DNA of 39,478 bases. It comes from Burkholderiales bacterium (GTDB taxonomy: Bacteria; Pseudomonadota; Gammaproteobacteria; Burkholderiales; Burkholderiaceae_C). Below, piece after piece: positions 1 through 9,174 of this stretch. The notes beneath the pieces are model-generated. The model did no database searches. It was not told the origin of the DNA and saw nothing but the letters and a program-made list of their open reading frames with translations. The DNA is taken from NCBI GenBank assembly GCA_025350145.1, contig JANXYH010000019.1, forward strand, positions 1 to 39,478. Reading direction: 5' to 3'. The position numbers were made by a program, and so were the translations under genes. Numbering within the stretch: position 1 is the first letter of the stretch; each line of letters begins with the position of its first letter.

Positions 1-152
1 GTGATGTCGATCGGCTTGTTGATGACCAGACCGAGCGCGCCCTTCTCGGTGTGCTCGCAGAGATAGACCACCGCACCGGCAAAGGTGTCGTCGGCCATGC
101 CCGGCATGGCGATCAGAAACTGGTTGGTGAGGTTGAAAGCACCGGCGGACAT
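1..152 (-). CDS. yqgE: YqgE/AlgH family protein (UPF0301), N-terminal part only
   Basis: Read from the ATG at 152 on the minus strand, the visible protein begins [19 protein letters not shown] and continues through a stretch ending in [10 protein letters not shown] before the window edge. The [11 protein letters not shown]...V.Y.CEH...GA.GLV.NKP pattern is the conserved N-terminus of the YqgE/AlgH family, small cytoplasmic proteins of unclear biochemical role. Only about 50 codons are present, so the rest lies outside the window. It is divergent from the photolyase gene, with 121 bp between the two starts. No Shine-Dalgarno sequence stands out before the ATG. Confidence 0.88.
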   Translation of the reverse strand, partial: MSAGAFNLTNQFLIAMPGMADDTFAGAVVYLCEHTEKGALGLVINKPIDI

Positions 153-255
153 GGGCAGATTCTAGGAGCCTGACGGGCTTCGGCGTGGCCACTTCTGCAG
201 CGCCTCGCGCCGGCCGGCCGGTCAGGATGCGCCACACTGGCAGCGATGTGCCTGA

Positions 256-283
256 CCCCATGAGCCCGTCCCCATGAGCCCGA
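256..283 (+). repeat. 14-bp tandem duplication across the photolyase start codon
   Basis: The unit CCCCATGAGCCCGT at 256-269 is followed directly by CCCCATGAGCCCGA at 270-283, 13 of 14 identical. Each unit carries an ATG (260 and 274). The first ATG opens a five-codon frame, M-S-P-S-P, whose TGA (275-277) overlaps the second ATG as ATGA. The second ATG is the real photolyase start by frame. Confidence 0.85.
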
Positions 284-1776
284 CAGTCAGCCGTGCCCTG
301 GTGTGGTTTCGCCGCGACCTGCGCGCCGACGACCACGCCGCCCTGCACCAGGCGCTGCGGCGGGCGCATCAGGTCTGGTGCGTCTTCGTCTTTGACCGTG
401 ACATCCTCGACCCGCTGCTGGCCCAGGGCGGTGTGGCCGACCGGCGGGTGGACTTCATCCACGCCAGCGTGCTCGAACTGGACGCCGATCTGGCGGCACT
501 CGGCCGCCGCCATGGCGTGGCGGGGGTTGGCCTGATGGTGCGCCACGGCCGGGCCAGCGAGTTGCTGCCCAGGCTGGCCAGCGCGCTCGGCGTGGACTGG
601 GTGACCTTCAACCACGATGACGATCCGGCGGCCTTGGCGCGCGACGCCCTGGTGCGCACCCGGCTGGCCGCCGCCGGGATCGCGCAGCACAGTTTCAAGG
701 ACCATCTGCTGGCCGAGCGGCGCGAGCTGCTGACCTCCGGCGGCACGCCGTATTCGGTCTTCACGCCCTACCGAAATGCCTGGTTGCGCCGGCTCGATCC
801 CACGCAGTTGCTGGCGCACGAGGTTGCCGCCCACGCCGCCGCACTGGCGCCCGTGCCGGCCGACCAGAACCTGGGCCTGCCCAGCCTGGCCGAGCTGGGA
901 TTCATGCCCAGCAACTTGAGCGCCCTGCGCCTGCCCACCGGCAGCCGTGGCGGGCTGGCCTTGCTCGACGACTTCACGCAGCGCATCGACGCCTATGACC
1001 AAGCACGCGACTTCCCTGCGGTCAAGGGCCCGAGCTACCTCTCGACCCACCTGCGCTTTGGCACGGTATCGATCCGCCGCCTGGCGCAGCTTGCCTGGGC
1101 GCGCGCCGAAGCGGGCTCGCGCGGCGCCCAGGTCTGGCTGTCCGAGCTGGCCTGGCGCGACTTCTACCACCAGATCCTGTACCACCATCCGCAGGTGGTC
1201 GGCCACGCCTTCAAGCCTGAATTCGAGGCCCTGGCGTGGGCGACCGGGCCGCAGGCCGACGCCGATTTCGCCGCCTGGTGCGATGGCCGCACCGGCTACC
1301 CGCTGGTCGACGCAGCGATGCGCCAGCTCAACCAGACCGGCTACATGCACAACCGCCTGAGGATGGTGGTGGCGAGCTTCCTGGTGAAGGATTTGGGCCT
1401 GGACTGGCGTCGGGGTGAGGCCTACTTTGCCCGCCAGCTCATCGACTACGACTTGGCCGCCAACAACGGTGGTTGGCAATGGGCGGCGTCCACGGGCTGC
1501 GACGCCCAGCCCTGGTTCCGGATCTTCAACCCGCTGACCCAGAGCCGCCGCTTTGACGCCGAAGGCAAGTTCATTCGCCGCTACCTGCCGCAACTGGCCA
1601 GCCTGCCGGCGCCGTCGATCCATGCGCCCTGGCTGGCCCGGCCAGTGGACCTGGCCAGCGCCGGCCTGGTGCTGGGGCGCGACTACCCGGCGCCCATCGT
1701 CGACCACGCCCTGGCCCGCGAGCGCACGCTGGCGCGCTTTGCCGCCGTTCGGCCGGCCAGGCCCGTGCCGGACTGA
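274..1776 (+). CDS. phrB: Deoxyribodipyrimidine photolyase (class I CPD photolyase)
   Basis: A flavoprotein that repairs UV-induced cyclobutane pyrimidine dimers in DNA using blue light. The 500-residue length is close to the family norm of about 470-500. The N-terminus LVWFRRDLRADDHAAL is the usual antenna-cofactor Rossmann domain. The C-terminal FAD/DNA-binding helical domain is clear: WLSELAWRDFYHQIL, GRTGYPLVDAAMRQL, GYMHNRLRMVVASF, the Trp-rich QLIDYDLAANNGGWQW segment, and DAQPWFRIFNP. These are the FAD-contact and dimer-flipping segments of CPD photolyases. The start at 274 sits in a 14-bp tandem duplication that places a five-codon ORF directly upstream with an ATGA overlap. It is convergent with the hydrolase gene, with 37 bp between the stops. 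An (6-4) photolyase or cryptochrome is less likely given the class I motif set. Confidence 0.95.
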   Translation: MSPTVSRALVWFRRDLRADDHAALHQALRRAHQVWCVFVFDRDILDPLLAQGGVADRRVDFIHASVLELDADLAALGRRHGVAGVGLMVRHGRASELLPRLASALGVDWVTFNHDDDPAALARDALVRTRLAAAGIAQHSFKDHLLAERRELLTSGGTPYSVFTPYRNAWLRRLDPTQLLAHEVAAHAAALAPVPADQNLGLPSLAELGFMPSNLSALRLPTGSRGGLALLDDFTQRIDAYDQARDFPAVKGPSYLSTHLRFGTVSIRRLAQLAWARAEAGSRGAQVWLSELAWRDFYHQILYHHPQVVGHAFKPEFEALAWATGPQADADFAAWCDGRTGYPLVDAAMRQLNQTGYMHNRLRMVVASFLVKDLGLDWRRGEAYFARQLIDYDLAANNGGWQWAASTGCDAQPWFRIFNPLTQSRRFDAEGKFIRRYLPQLASLPAPSIHAPWLARPVDLASAGLVLGRDYPAPIVDHALARERTLARFAAVRPARPVPD

Positions 1777-1788
1777 GTCGGCCCTCAG

Positions 1789-1834
1789 CGCCGGGCGGCG
1801 CTGTCTTCGACCCTTACCGCCGGGCGGCGCTGTC
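1789..1834. repeat. 17-bp direct repeat at the convergent phrB/hydrolase 3' ends
   Basis: The 17-mer CGCCGGGCGGCGCTGTC occurs at 1789-1805 and again at 1818-1834, a 29-bp period. The second copy encodes the last residues (DSAARR region) of the minus-strand hydrolase. The first lies just beyond its TAA stop (1816-1814). It looks like a partial tandem duplication of the gene's 3' end. Each copy is also GC-rich and could pair internally, but there is no U-tract, so it is not called a terminator. Confidence 0.75.
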
Positions 1835-2932
1835 GCCGGCCCTGGCCGCCGACGTGCCCAGCACTGAGCCGACGCCGGGGGCGTTCGAGGCAAAGCGGGC
1901 CAGCAGTGGCGCAAACCGCGCCGGCCATGCCGCCAGGGCGCTGTTGTCGTGGTCCAGCACGCTGTGCAGGAAGGCCAGCGACAAGGCCTGGGTGGCGGCC
2001 TTGACCTGCGGGTTCAGGCTGGCGCCGCCCGAGCTGCTGCGGTCGCTGAAGATGTTGTGCGAGCCGCCGGCAAACACAGCCAGCGTCTTGGCCGGGCCGC
2101 CGGTGGCCTCGTACACCGCCACCCGGTCGCTGGCCGGCGAGTAGAAGCCGGGGACGCGGATCACGTCTTCGCTGGCGGTGATGTGCAAGCTGGGCACGGC
2201 GACCGAACCGAGGATCTGCTCGATATGGATGTCGGCATAGAACGGCGGGGCCGAGATCACGATCGCCGCGCAGATCCTTGGCTCACGCAATTCCACCGCC
2301 CGGCCCTGGCGCTCGACCCGCGCGCCGGCCGCCAGCAAGGTGGTGTTGGCGCCGTAGGAGTGCCCGGCGGCAACGATCTGCCTGGCGTCCAGACTGGCGG
2401 CAAACTCGCTGGACAGGATCTGGTCGAGCGCGAAGCCCAGGTCGCGCACCCGGTCCACGGCTTCAGCGTCGGCGGTGGCCGAATGCAGCCGCCCGACCAT
2501 GCCGAAAGGGTTGCCGCGCCAGAGGCTGCGGTCGCTGCCGCTGTGCTGCAGGTGCAGACTGGCAAATCCCTGTGCCGCCCAAAAGCGGCCGAGGTAGCTG
2601 TAGCCCAGGCGCGAACCGCCAATGCCGTGTGAGAACGCGATCAGCGGCACGGGGTGCGTGGCCTGTGCCGCATCGGGCAGGTAGAGCCGCACCGGCACCG
2701 CCCGCTGCCGGGCGAGGTCCAGCCAGTCCAGATCGAACACGCGGTAGCCATTCTTAGCCTCGACCGCTCGCGCTGCGGTCGCTGCCGACGCTGCGGGTTC
2801 GGCCGCTGCCGGTGCAAGCGCCAGCACAACCGTCGGCACCACCGACGGCATGCTGGCCAGCAGCAGCGAAGCCAGCGCGGTTCGGCGGCCCAGCCCCGGC
2901 TTGGCGCCGGCTGGCGCGGGATCAGCGGCCAT
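1814..2932 (-). CDS. Exported alpha/beta hydrolase, predicted dienelactone-hydrolase-like
   Basis: A 372-residue serine hydrolase of the alpha/beta fold, related to the predicted dienelactone hydrolase/PAF-acetylhydrolase-like group; the substrate is unknown. The N-terminus has a twin arginine followed by a hydrophobic stretch and Ala-rich tail (RRTALASLLLASM, about residues 16-50), suggesting export, possibly by Tat, although the full Tat consensus is not present. An oxyanion-type HGIGG lies near 102-106. The nucleophile elbow GHSYG places Ser at about 192, and a GGSHN motif places a candidate catalytic His at about 292. The start at 2932 lies 17 bp after the pilL stop, with a GGGCGAG-like ribosome site, so it is probably the last gene of the pilus chemotaxis operon. 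Nothing in the sequence ties its chemistry to pili. Confidence 0.8.
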   Translation of the reverse strand: MAADPAPAGAKPGLGRRTALASLLLASMPSVVPTVVLALAPAAAEPAASAATAARAVEAKNGYRVFDLDWLDLARQRAVPVRLYLPDAAQATHPVPLIAFSHGIGGSRLGYSYLGRFWAAQGFASLHLQHSGSDRSLWRGNPFGMVGRLHSATADAEAVDRVRDLGFALDQILSSEFAASLDARQIVAAGHSYGANTTLLAAGARVERQGRAVELREPRICAAIVISAPPFYADIHIEQILGSVAVPSLHITASEDVIRVPGFYSPASDRVAVYEATGGPAKTLAVFAGGSHNIFSDRSSSGGASLNPQVKAATQALSLAFLHSVLDHDNSALAAWPARFAPLLARFASNAPGVGSVLGTSAARAGDSAARR

Positions 2933-2949
2933 CGCCGACTCGCCCGCGT

Positions 2950-5900
2950 TCAGGCCGGCGCGACGACCAAGCTGGCCCGGTCGCCTTGGTCGGCCCGACC
3001 AGAGTGGTGGGCCAGCAACGCCAGCAGCTCTTCTTCGGAATAGGGTTTGCCGAGGTAGTGGTCTACACCCAGCTCACTGGCGTAGTCGCGGTGCTTTTGG
3101 GCGATGCGCGAGGTGATCATGATCACCGGCAGCTTGGCCATTTTCGCGTCTGCGCGCAGGTTGCGCACCAGGTCAAAGCCATCCATGCGCGGCATCTCGA
3201 TGTCAGTGACCAGCACCGCCGGCCTCTCGCCAGAGACAACTTCCAGCCCTTCCAGCCCGTCCTTGGCCAGTTTGACCCGGTAACCTTCGCGCAGCAGCAG
3301 GCGTTGGGTGACCCGGCGCACGGTCAGCGAATCGTCGACCACCACGATCAGCGGCGCTTGGGCCGGCGCGGCGTCTGCGGCCTGGCGTCCGGCTGGCTGC
3401 TGCGCCGCAGGCAGGGTCAGCGCGGGTTGCAAGGCCGCCTGGGTGGCCCGCCGGGCCAGCTCGCCATACAAGGTGGCCAGCGCCACCGGGTTGTAGATCA
3501 GCGCCGGCCGGCCCGAGGGCAGCAAGGTCATGCCGACCAGGCCCGGCAGCCGCGACAACTGCGGCCCGAGGTTCTTGACCACCACTTCCTGATTGCCGAG
3601 CACCTCGTCGACGTGCAGCGCCACGCGCTGGTCGGCGCTGCGCACCACCACCACCAGCGCAGAGCGGCCTGCGGCCTGGCCGCGCGGGCTGCCCTGCAAC
3701 AAGCCGTCGAGCCAGAAGAAGGGAACGCTGCGCTCGCCAAAAGCGAATTGGCCACTGGCATAGGCCTGGGCCAGATCGGCCAGCGGCACCCGGCGCACGA
3801 TCTCGACCAGCGTCGAGGGCACGGCCACCGCCTGCTGGCCGCAGCGCAGCATCACGACCTGCGTCACCGCCGTGGTCAGGGGCAGCACCAGGCGGAAGCT
3901 GGCACCCTTGCCGGGCGCGCTGGCGGTCTCGATCCGGCCGCCAATGGCGTCGACCTCGGTGCGGACCACGTCCATGCCGACACCCCGGCCGGCCAGATCG
4001 GTGAGCTGCTCGGCGGTCGACAGGCCGCTGTGGAAGATCAGCGCGGTCAAGGCCTCCTCGCTGGGCTGGGCGTCGGCGGCCAGCAGGCCGGCAGCGACGG
4101 CGCGCTCGCGCACCAGCGCCAGGTTCAGGCCGGCGCCGTCGTCGCGCACCTCGACCGCGACCTCGTTGCCGGACTGGGTCAGCCCGATGGTGATCGAGCC
4201 GGTCGGGTCCTTGCCATCGGCCTGGCGCTGGGCCGGCGGCTCGATGCCGTGGACCACGCTGTTGCGCAGCAGGTGCTCGAACGCCACCGTCATGCGTTCG
4301 AGCACGCCACGGTCAATTTCAATCGAGCCACCGACGATGTCCAGCCGGACCTGCTTGGCGCTTTCCTTGGCGGCCTGGCGAACTACCCGGTAGAGGCGAT
4401 CGGACAGGCCCTCGAACTCGACCATGCGGGTGCGCAGCAGGTCATCTTGCATGTCGCGGGTCAGGCGGGTCTGCTGGGCCAACTCGTCCTCGGCGACCTG
4501 CAGGCTGCGCTGCAGGCCCCGCTGCAACGTCGCCACGTCGGCCACCGATTCGGCCATGGCGCGCGTGATTTCTTGGAAGCGGGTGAAGCGGTCCATCTCC
4601 AAGGGATCGAACTGCACGGCAGCGGCGCGGGCGGCCTCCTGGCGGGTACCGATCTGGACCTCGGCCTGCAGCTCGATTTCGCGCAACTGGGTGCGCAGCC
4701 GCTCGATGTTCTCGGCCAGATCGCGCATCGAGCCCTTGATCTGGCCGACCTCAGCCTCCAGCCGGGCGCGGGTGATGCTGACCTCGCCGGCCTGGTTGAC
4801 CAGGCGGTCGAGCAGGGGTGCGCCCACCCGCACGGTCTGGACCGTGCCGCCCAGGCTGGTGCCACGCCGCAGCGCGGCGACCTTGGGCGCGCTGGGATGC
4901 TGGGCAAAGCTTTGCCAATCGATCAGCGCTGGGACGGCGGCGGCAACAGTCGCGGCAGCAGTGGCGACAACCGGCGCTACAACCCTGTCGCTGCTGGCCG
5001 GCAGGGCCTGGGGCTGCGCCGGCGGGATGACATCGGCAGCCTGGCCACCCGACTCGGCCGACGGCATGGCCACGCGCAGGCGCAGCGCCTCGAACACCGC
5101 CTGCAGGTTGTCAGCCTGGGCGATCAGGCCGTCGAACTCGCGACCACCGACCGCGCTGACGCTGCTCTGGTGCGTGACCGCCGTCTCCAGGCGGTGGGCC
5201 AACTCGCCCAGGCGCATCGCGCCGGCCAGGCGGGCACCGCCCTTGAGGGTGTGCAGGCTGCGCATGCAGCCCGACCCCAGGCTGGCGTTGTCGGGATGCT
5301 CTGACCAGTCACGCAGGCGGGCGTGCAAGGTTGGCAGCAATTCCAGCGCCTCGTCCTCGAAGATCGGGAACAGCTCGGCGTCGATCGCATCGACCGCGTC
5401 GATGTCGTCGGCAGCGTCCGGGCGATCAACGTGCTGGACGCGCTGCCCGGCGGCCACTCTGGGCAGATCGGCGAACGACTTCAGCGCCAAGCGGCCCAAC
5501 TCGACCTGGGCCGGGACAGCGACCGGCAGCGATGGCAGCGATGGCAGCGATGGCGCGGCATGCGTGGTCGGCTCTTCGTCCAAGGCCTGTGGCCTGGGCC
5601 GGCCGAGGGCGACGGTCCGGTCGCGGTCTGCACCGGCGTCGGCCCAGTCGTCGGCCACCGCCAGGTCATGCCCGGCATGCGCCACGGCGCTGAGGCGGCG
5701 CACCAGATCGGGATCCGAGCTGGGCAGGAAGCCGGCGGCAAACTGGTGCAAGAGGCGGCGGATTTCCAGCGCGCAACTGTTGAACAAGCGGGCCTCGTCG
5801 GCACGGCCGTGGCGGTGCTTCTGCGAACGCTCCAGCGCATGCTCCAGCGCCCGCGCCAGCACCGACAGGTCGGCATAGCCAACCGTGGCCGAATTGCCGG

Positions 5901-8900
5901 CCAGGGAATGCGCCAGCGCCACCGTGGTGTCGGCCACCGGCCGGTGCAACTCCAACCCCCATTCGGCCAACTCATTGCCCAGGCGCCGCGACAGCTCGTC
6001 GGCCTCGTTGAGGAAGATGTTGAACAGCACGATGCTGATGCGCAGCGGCCCGATCCGCTTGTACTGCTCCGCATCGGCGGGCTCGGCGGCCGTCTTGGGC
6101 TCGACCCGGGCAGGTGCCGCCAGCGGGTCGGGCCTGGCCAGATCGGCCAGGGCGCTGGACGACAACTCGGGCAGCGCCTCGTCACCTTGTAGGTTGACTG
6201 CGGGCGCGGGCGCCGCAGGTGGCGCCAGCGGGTCGGCGGCGAGCGCATCGAAATTGTCCAGATCGAGGCTGAACTCCTCGACCTCGGGCAAGGGCAGGAG
6301 CCGGCTGTCCAGCACGGCCGGATCGGCATCCGGTGCGTGGAACGCGTGCAGGTCGACCGTGACCTCGCCGCCAAGCCCGGGGGTGTCCAGGGTCAGCACG
6401 GTCGCGCCGACGCCTGGCACGTCGACCGATGGCAGCAGCGTCAGCGGCGCCAGGTCCAGGTCGCTGGCCAGGGGCAGGTCAGGGACACGTTCGACCAGCG
6501 TGCTGGTCGGGGCCATCGCCGCCACGGTCACGGTCGACGGCGCCGCAGCGACCGGCAAGTTGACCGCGACCAGGCGCCGCTCCAGCCGCATCGCGTCGGC
6601 AGCGAGGCTGACATCGCCGCTGGCAAATGCCGAGGCGTCGCTCGCCGAGGCATCACCAGCGCTGATCGCGTCGACCCAGGCGGCGAAGTAATCGAGCGCC
6701 TCGCCCGTCAGGTGCTGCATCTCGGGCTCGATCCCGCCCGGGTTGGCCAGCACCGCGTTGTACAACTGCTCGCAGGACCAGGCCGCCTCGCCGAAGTCGC
6801 GCAGCCCGACCATCCGCGAACTGCCTTTGAGGGTATGGAAGGCGCGCCGAACGGTGGTGATCGCAGCCAGGTCGGCGGCATGCGCCAGCAAGCTATGCAG
6901 CGCCTGGCGCGCGGTGTCTATGACCTCGCGGGCCTCCTCAAGGAAGATGTCGCGGATCTCGGCGTCGTCGTCGAGCGCACTGGGCTGGACGGGTGGGGCC
7001 GCCGGCGGCGCGGCGGCGACCGGGCTGGCCGCCAAGATGATCGTGGCCTGCATCGACGCGGCAGCGGGCTCAATCTGCCACGCGGTGACCTCGCCAGCGA
7101 GCGGCTCGGACGGGCGCGGCGCGGGCGCGGCCAGCGTCAGCGCGTCGAACTCGCCGGCCACGGTGGCGGGCATGTCCTCCAGCGACGGCGGCGAAAGGTG
7201 CCGCGTGCGCGCCTGCGGCATCACCATCGTGACGGTGTGCTCGGTGTCTGTGGCTGGCAGCAGATGCGCCGGTGCTGACAGGGCGGCGACGTCGGCCGGG
7301 CTGGTTTCGAATTCGCCAAAACCGGTCGGCCGGTCCTGCCGGTCCATCAAGGCTTTGAGCTTGCCGGTCTGCGGGTCGTACTGGAACAGTGACTTGGCCA
7401 TTTGCGGCTGGACGCTGACCATGTCGATCAGGAAGCTCAGCGCGCCGAGGTTGTCGGCCAGATGGTCGAAGGTGCCGGCCTGGATCGCCCGCAGCGGGTC
7501 GACCTCGGTGTTGGCCAGCGCGTCGACATCGTCACGCATGCGCAGCACCGCGTTCGAAGCGTGGTCCAGGCCCAGCACCGACAACACGCCACGCATGGCC
7601 GAGAGCTGGCCCGGCACCGGAATCAGCACCTCGCGTTGCGCCGGGTTGCGGAAATACTGATCGATGTGCTTTTCGACCTCGGACAGCGAGGCTCGCAACT
7701 CCTGCACCACGCTGCCCATGGTCTGGCGGTCGGAGACCCGGCGGTACAGGTCCTCCATCCACAGCTCGACCGGCCCGGGGTCGCGGCCATGGCGCACTTG
7801 GCCAATCCGCAGCGCCAGCCGGGCCACCCGGTTGGCCAACTCGGGGTCGTCAAAGTCGGCATCGTCGAGTGAGGCGTCGACATACAGCAGCGCAGTGGCC
7901 ACTTCCATGGCCAGTGCCGGCGGCGGCGCGCTGGAACCGGCGGCGGTCTGGCCGGCCGCGGCCTGGAGCGAGCGGCTGAGCAGCCCACCGTCGGGATACA
8001 GCCGCTGCAACGAGTCGCCGACGAGCGCGAAATGCTCGGTCAGGCTGGGCATGCGGGCGAGTTCGCCACCGGCGATGTCGGACCAGACTTCTTTGCCGGC
8101 GCTGACCCGCTTGCGCGCCTGCGCGACCAGCGCCGGGTCGAAACGGCCCAGCCGGGCGGCCTCGTAGTCGACGACCGGGAGATCGGCCAACTGGTAGACG
8201 CGGCGGACGTCGGCCAGGCGGGGCCCGACCGTGCCGCCCGAATTGGGCCGAATCTGTGCACAGAAGAACAGCAGATCCTGCGCCAGGCGGTCCGACGCGT
8301 CGACCTGCCCGTCAGCCGTGTGCAATTGCGCCAGCAGCCGCGATGCGACCCGCTTGCCATACAGGTCCAGCCGCGACAGGCCCGTGGCCTGGGCCTCAAA
8401 GAAGGCTGCGGCCAATTTCCACAGGGTGGCATGGTGACCATGGCGCGCGCCGCCGGCCCCGGCGCCCAGCGAGGCGAACAGGCTGCTCAGCCGACTCGCC
8501 GCCAGCACCGAGCCACCGCGCATCAGCGTCAGCAACTCGGTCTCGGCCAAGTTGATGGCGGCGGCATCGATCCGCCGCGGGGCAACGCTGGGATCGTCGG
8601 GCAAATCGCGCCACTGCCAATCCAGCGGCCACAGATCGGCCGGGTGCACCCGAGTCGCGCCGGCCAGCTCCTGCAAGGCCTTGTACTGCGGGAACAGGGC
8701 CAGCGGCGACACCGACTTGCCGGCCAGCAGACGACCAAGGTAGTCGAGCAAGGCGAATGCCGCCCTCTCCAACGCCTCGACCGCCGCCGCCGTGACCAGC
8801 TTGGGCCGACCGCTCAGGAGCTGCAATGCGGCCTCGCCGGCCCGCAGCAAATTGGCCGCCGGGCCCATACCGACCAGTTCCAGCACGCCCACGCCCTGGT

Positions 8901-9141
8901 GGAAATGGGCGCGTGCCTGGCGCAACATCGTCGGGTCGGCCGCGTCAAGGTCGGAAGCCTCGGCCGCCTGCGCCTCTTTGAGGTGCCGGCGCAGCGCCTT
9001 GGTCGCGATGTCCAGGGTCTTGCGCAGCTCGTCGTGTACCCAGGACAGGGCGCTGAGGTCCTGGCCTGGCTGGCCGATCAGGCCGGCACCCGCGCTCGGC
9101 CGGGTGCTCATGTTGATGGTGGGCTCGATGGGAATGGACAT
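2950..9141 (-). CDS. pilL: PilL/ChpA-type chemotaxis hybrid histidine kinase (CheA-like, multi-Hpt, CheW, REC)
   Basis: The central kinase of the Pil-Chp system, which controls type IV pilus twitching and often surface sensing. At 2063 residues it is in the size range of Pseudomonas ChpA relatives. The N-terminal ~650 residues are Hpt-like but lack an HxxKG histidine. True H-boxes follow at His769 (AFHTLKG), His1078 (AHSLAGNS, where Ala-Gly replaces Lys-Gly) and His1297 (SLHTLKGG). The dimerisation/ATPase core has the N-box HLLRNSVVHG (Asn1627), DDGAGL and GRGVGMDVV. A CheW-like domain spans about 1755-1890. A C-terminal receiver domain (about 1930-2050) has its phospho-acceptor in VTDIEMPRMDG at Asp1980. 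Pro/Ala/Asp-rich linkers separate the Hpt units. It lies downstream of pilJ, 33 bp after its stop. The start at 9141 has only a weak ribosome site; a second Met at residue 11 is possible. Confidence 0.93.
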   Translation of the reverse strand: MSIPIEPTINMSTRPSAGAGLIGQPGQDLSALSWVHDELRKTLDIATKALRRHLKEAQAAEASDLDAADPTMLRQARAHFHQGVGVLELVGMGPAANLLRAGEAALQLLSGRPKLVTAAAVEALERAAFALLDYLGRLLAGKSVSPLALFPQYKALQELAGATRVHPADLWPLDWQWRDLPDDPSVAPRRIDAAAINLAETELLTLMRGGSVLAASRLSSLFASLGAGAGGARHGHHATLWKLAAAFFEAQATGLSRLDLYGKRVASRLLAQLHTADGQVDASDRLAQDLLFFCAQIRPNSGGTVGPRLADVRRVYQLADLPVVDYEAARLGRFDPALVAQARKRVSAGKEVWSDIAGGELARMPSLTEHFALVGDSLQRLYPDGGLLSRSLQAAAGQTAAGSSAPPPALAMEVATALLYVDASLDDADFDDPELANRVARLALRIGQVRHGRDPGPVELWMEDLYRRVSDRQTMGSVVQELRASLSEVEKHIDQYFRNPAQREVLIPVPGQLSAMRGVLSVLGLDHASNAVLRMRDDVDALANTEVDPLRAIQAGTFDHLADNLGALSFLIDMVSVQPQMAKSLFQYDPQTGKLKALMDRQDRPTGFGEFETSPADVAALSAPAHLLPATDTEHTVTMVMPQARTRHLSPPSLEDMPATVAGEFDALTLAAPAPRPSEPLAGEVTAWQIEPAAASMQATIILAASPVAAAPPAAPPVQPSALDDDAEIRDIFLEEAREVIDTARQALHSLLAHAADLAAITTVRRAFHTLKGSSRMVGLRDFGEAAWSCEQLYNAVLANPGGIEPEMQHLTGEALDYFAAWVDAISAGDASASDASAFASGDVSLAADAMRLERRLVAVNLPVAAAPSTVTVAAMAPTSTLVERVPDLPLASDLDLAPLTLLPSVDVPGVGATVLTLDTPGLGGEVTVDLHAFHAPDADPAVLDSRLLPLPEVEEFSLDLDNFDALAADPLAPPAAPAPAVNLQGDEALPELSSSALADLARPDPLAAPARVEPKTAAEPADAEQYKRIGPLRISIVLFNIFLNEADELSRRLGNELAEWGLELHRPVADTTVALAHSLAGNSATVGYADLSVLARALEHALERSQKHRHGRADEARLFNSCALEIRRLLHQFAAGFLPSSDPDLVRRLSAVAHAGHDLAVADDWADAGADRDRTVALGRPRPQALDEEPTTHAAPSLPSLPSLPVAVPAQVELGRLALKSFADLPRVAAGQRVQHVDRPDAADDIDAVDAIDAELFPIFEDEALELLPTLHARLRDWSEHPDNASLGSGCMRSLHTLKGGARLAGAMRLGELAHRLETAVTHQSSVSAVGGREFDGLIAQADNLQAVFEALRLRVAMPSAESGGQAADVIPPAQPQALPASSDRVVAPVVATAAATVAAAVPALIDWQSFAQHPSAPKVAALRRGTSLGGTVQTVRVGAPLLDRLVNQAGEVSITRARLEAEVGQIKGSMRDLAENIERLRTQLREIELQAEVQIGTRQEAARAAAVQFDPLEMDRFTRFQEITRAMAESVADVATLQRGLQRSLQVAEDELAQQTRLTRDMQDDLLRTRMVEFEGLSDRLYRVVRQAAKESAKQVRLDIVGGSIEIDRGVLERMTVAFEHLLRNSVVHGIEPPAQRQADGKDPTGSITIGLTQSGNEVAVEVRDDGAGLNLALVRERAVAAGLLAADAQPSEEALTALIFHSGLSTAEQLTDLAGRGVGMDVVRTEVDAIGGRIETASAPGKGASFRLVLPLTTAVTQVVMLRCGQQAVAVPSTLVEIVRRVPLADLAQAYASGQFAFGERSVPFFWLDGLLQGSPRGQAAGRSALVVVVRSADQRVALHVDEVLGNQEVVVKNLGPQLSRLPGLVGMTLLPSGRPALIYNPVALATLYGELARRATQAALQPALTLPAAQQPAGRQAADAAPAQAPLIVVVDDSLTVRRVTQRLLLREGYRVKLAKDGLEGLEVVSGERPAVLVTDIEMPRMDGFDLVRNLRADAKMAKLPVIMITSRIAQKHRDYASELGVDHYLGKPYSEEELLALLAHHSGRADQGDRASLVVAPA
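5525..5551. repeat. 9-bp tandem repeat inside pilL
   Basis: GGCAGCGAT is repeated three times in a row. On the coding (minus) strand it gives a repeated Leu-Pro-Ser tripeptide in a linker between the second and third H-box domains. The 9-bp unit keeps the frame, so copy-number change would only lengthen or shorten the linker. Confidence 0.85.
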
Positions 9142-9174
9142 GGGCCGTGCTGGGTGCCGTGCGCGGTTTCGTCG

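Noticed and set aside
2812-5304. 830-codon open frame on the plus strand opposite pilL
   Set aside because: It is a high-GC antisense shadow: the composition is Gln/Gly/Arg/His-rich with no family motif, while the minus strand encodes a clear CheA core, CheW and receiver domain.
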